A stretch of DNA of 64,000 bases. Origin: Willaertia magna (Eukaryota; Heterolobosea; Eutetramitea; Acrasida; Naegleriidae). This document shows positions 63,758 through 64,000 of the stretch, in pieces. The stretch's first letter is position 1. Each line of letters begins with the position of its first letter. The notes beneath the pieces were generated by a model. It was not told the DNA's origin and ran no database searches. It saw nothing but the letters and a program-made list of their open reading frames with translations. The position numbers were made by a program, and so were the translations under genes. The DNA lies in assembly GCA_902984215.1 (NCBI GenBank), contig CADWAF010005313.1:1-64000 (forward strand). Reading direction: 5' to 3'.

Positions 63758-64000
63758 ATTCTCTGTTTTTTTTTATTGCTTTAAGGTTTTATTTTGTGTC
63801 TGTTTTTAAATGTATTCTAAAGATTATAATTTTTGCTGTGTGGTTTTATTTTAATAATTTGTTTAACATTTATCAAACTATAAATGTACTATTTACTTTG
63901 TTTTTAGGGAATTGGGGCTTCAATAAGATATTCCTTTTATTGACTGTTCTTGTGAAAAATATATTTTCTGTTGAAACATGAACAAATTAAATTGCGTTTC

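Noticed and set aside
1..64000. CRISPR arrays, bacterial operons, integrated virus genes
   Set aside because: No regularly spaced repeats, no Shine-Dalgarno-led gene strings and no viral structural or replication genes are visible. Introns and tRNA introns show eukaryotic nuclear DNA.

Overview
The window is eukaryotic nuclear DNA and very AT-rich. Genes are close together and mostly intronless. I place nine introns in five genes, and all nine begin GTAAGT. Proteins carry long Asn, Gln and Thr runs, starts are usually an ATG after an A-run, and tRNA genes are scattered singly. This resembles social amoebae, but a gene matching CFAP96 (28259-29239), a cilium/centrosome protein, points to a lineage that keeps centrioles or flagella. 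A flagellate-forming amoeboid protist or a similarly AT-rich flagellated lineage fits better than a dictyostelid. I cannot name the species.

Layout. 1-5.4 kb: a very AT-rich block holding a diverged tandem duplication, tRNA-Met, one decayed RING/KCTD/TLDc gene, a second copy split by a 519-bp terminal-inverted-repeat insertion, and tRNA-Gln. 5.7-13.8 kb: a secreted Gly/Tyr-rich protein, a small membrane protein, an M3 oligopeptidase with a possible alternative first exon, an F-box/MORN-like protein and an ankyrin protein. 13.9-18.9 kb: tRNA-Met, a second AT-rich block, and two RING/KCTD/TLDc genes, each with a divergent intron-containing tRNA-Gln upstream. 19-30.5 kb: an ELL-type elongation factor, a large Q/N-rich protein, a Qc-SNARE, an MFS transporter, CFAP96 and a PP2A leucine carboxyl methyltransferase. 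30.6-41.9 kb: duplicated and broken RING/KCTD/TLDc units, an unknown two-copy gene, an ankyrin gene and its relic, Exo84, an unknown two-exon gene, and two tRNA-Gln genes. 42-64 kb: a MAPK-like kinase lacking TxY, a convergent pair of unknown SAM-like paralogs around a tRNA-Leu relic, a tRNA-Leu-derived pol III locus, an LRR protein, a RhoGEF, an AIMP1/Arc1-like tRNA-binding protein, tRNA-Leu, a gene with an in-frame TAG, a mitochondrial carrier, DAD1 and a secreted protein.

The most distinctive feature is the expanding RING + KCTD-type BTB + TLDc family: three intact copies, four broken copies and one 3' remnant locus. At four loci a divergent tRNA-Gln(UUG) gene lies 150-350 bp upstream, so the tRNA and protein gene appear to duplicate as a unit. 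TLDc proteins are known V-ATPase regulators and KCTD/RING domains belong to ubiquitin ligases, so a single-chain ligase acting on V-ATPase or endosomes is a reasonable but untested idea. Apart from this family and housekeeping functions, the genes do not form an evident pathway.
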